DNA of 5,951 bases from Chloroflexota bacterium (GTDB lineage Bacteria > Chloroflexota > Dormibacteria > Aeolococcales > Aeolococcaceae), in assembly GCA_003491925.1 (NCBI GenBank), contig DNAU01000085.1:1-5951 (forward strand). The letters are read 5' to 3'. The notes beneath the pieces were generated by a model. It saw only the letters and a program-made list of their open reading frames with translations. It did not search any database and had not been told where the DNA came from. Both the position numbers and the translations under genes were made by a program. Below are positions 5,937 through 5,951 of this stretch, piece by piece (position 1 is the stretch's first letter; every line of letters begins with the position of its first letter).

Positions 5937-5951
5937 TCCACCCAATTCACA
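5937..5951 (+). repeat. Possible partial right terminal inverted repeat of the IS
   Basis: TCCACCCAATTCACA begins 20 nt after the transposase stop codon. Its CCCAATTCAC is an imperfect inverted counterpart of 4589-4600 at the left end. The window stops within it, so the terminus is not seen. Confidence 0.35.

Larger units (their letters stand above)
4571..5951 (+). mobile_element. IS256-family insertion sequence, right end beyond the window
   Basis: The element has one transposase gene, typical of IS256-family insertion sequences of about 1.3-1.5 kb. The left end is placed near 4571 (GTTATGTCCC) because the sequence around 4589-4600 has an imperfect inverted counterpart at 5941-5950, just before the window ends. 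The terminal bases of the right end are therefore probably missing, and no target-site duplication can be confirmed. The element sits downstream of the methyltransferase without breaking any recognisable gene, and its transposase runs in the same direction as the glycan genes. Family assignment is firm; the exact left boundary is uncertain by several bases or more. Confidence 0.8.

Noticed and set aside
1..5951. CRISPR array, tRNA or rRNA gene, toxin-antitoxin or phage-defence module
   Set aside because: I saw no regularly spaced direct repeats, no RNA gene signatures and no defence-type domains on either strand.

Overview
The window comes from a high-GC bacterium. GTG/TTG starts and the sequence style of the membrane proteins suggest an actinobacterium or a similar high-GC soil lineage, but no rRNA, tRNA or housekeeping gene fixes the taxon. 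All four recognisable genes lie on the + strand.

Positions 1-4373 look like part of a cell-surface glycan or glycolipid cluster. First is the 3' part of a gene for a polytopic GT-C/PMT-like membrane protein (1-1581), cut by the window edge. A second large polytopic membrane protein follows after 52 nt (1634-3505). Both combine many membrane segments with a C-terminal soluble part that probably faces outward. A 118-nt spacer then leads to a class I SAM-dependent methyltransferase (3624-4373) of the kind often found beside glycosyltransferases. The likely division of labour is that the two membrane proteins move sugars from lipid-linked donors outside the membrane, while the methyltransferase modifies a sugar or lipid intermediate in the cytoplasm. 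The substrate cannot be read from the sequence.

Positions 4374-4689 hold no convincing gene. They contain a short palindrome, a doubtful 30-codon ORF, the probable left end of an insertion sequence and a strong stem-loop. Positions 4690-5916 encode an apparently intact 408-aa IS256-family transposase with all three catalytic acidic residues. The right end of the element is only partly inside the window. The transposase uses G/C-ending codons far more strictly than the glycan genes, so the element and the cluster probably have different histories.

I found no CRISPR array, RNA gene, phage module or clearly new defence system. The items most worth a second look are the stem-loop in the IS leader, a 39-codon ORF that exactly bridges the second membrane protein and the methyltransferase, and the altered SAM-binding motif of the methyltransferase.
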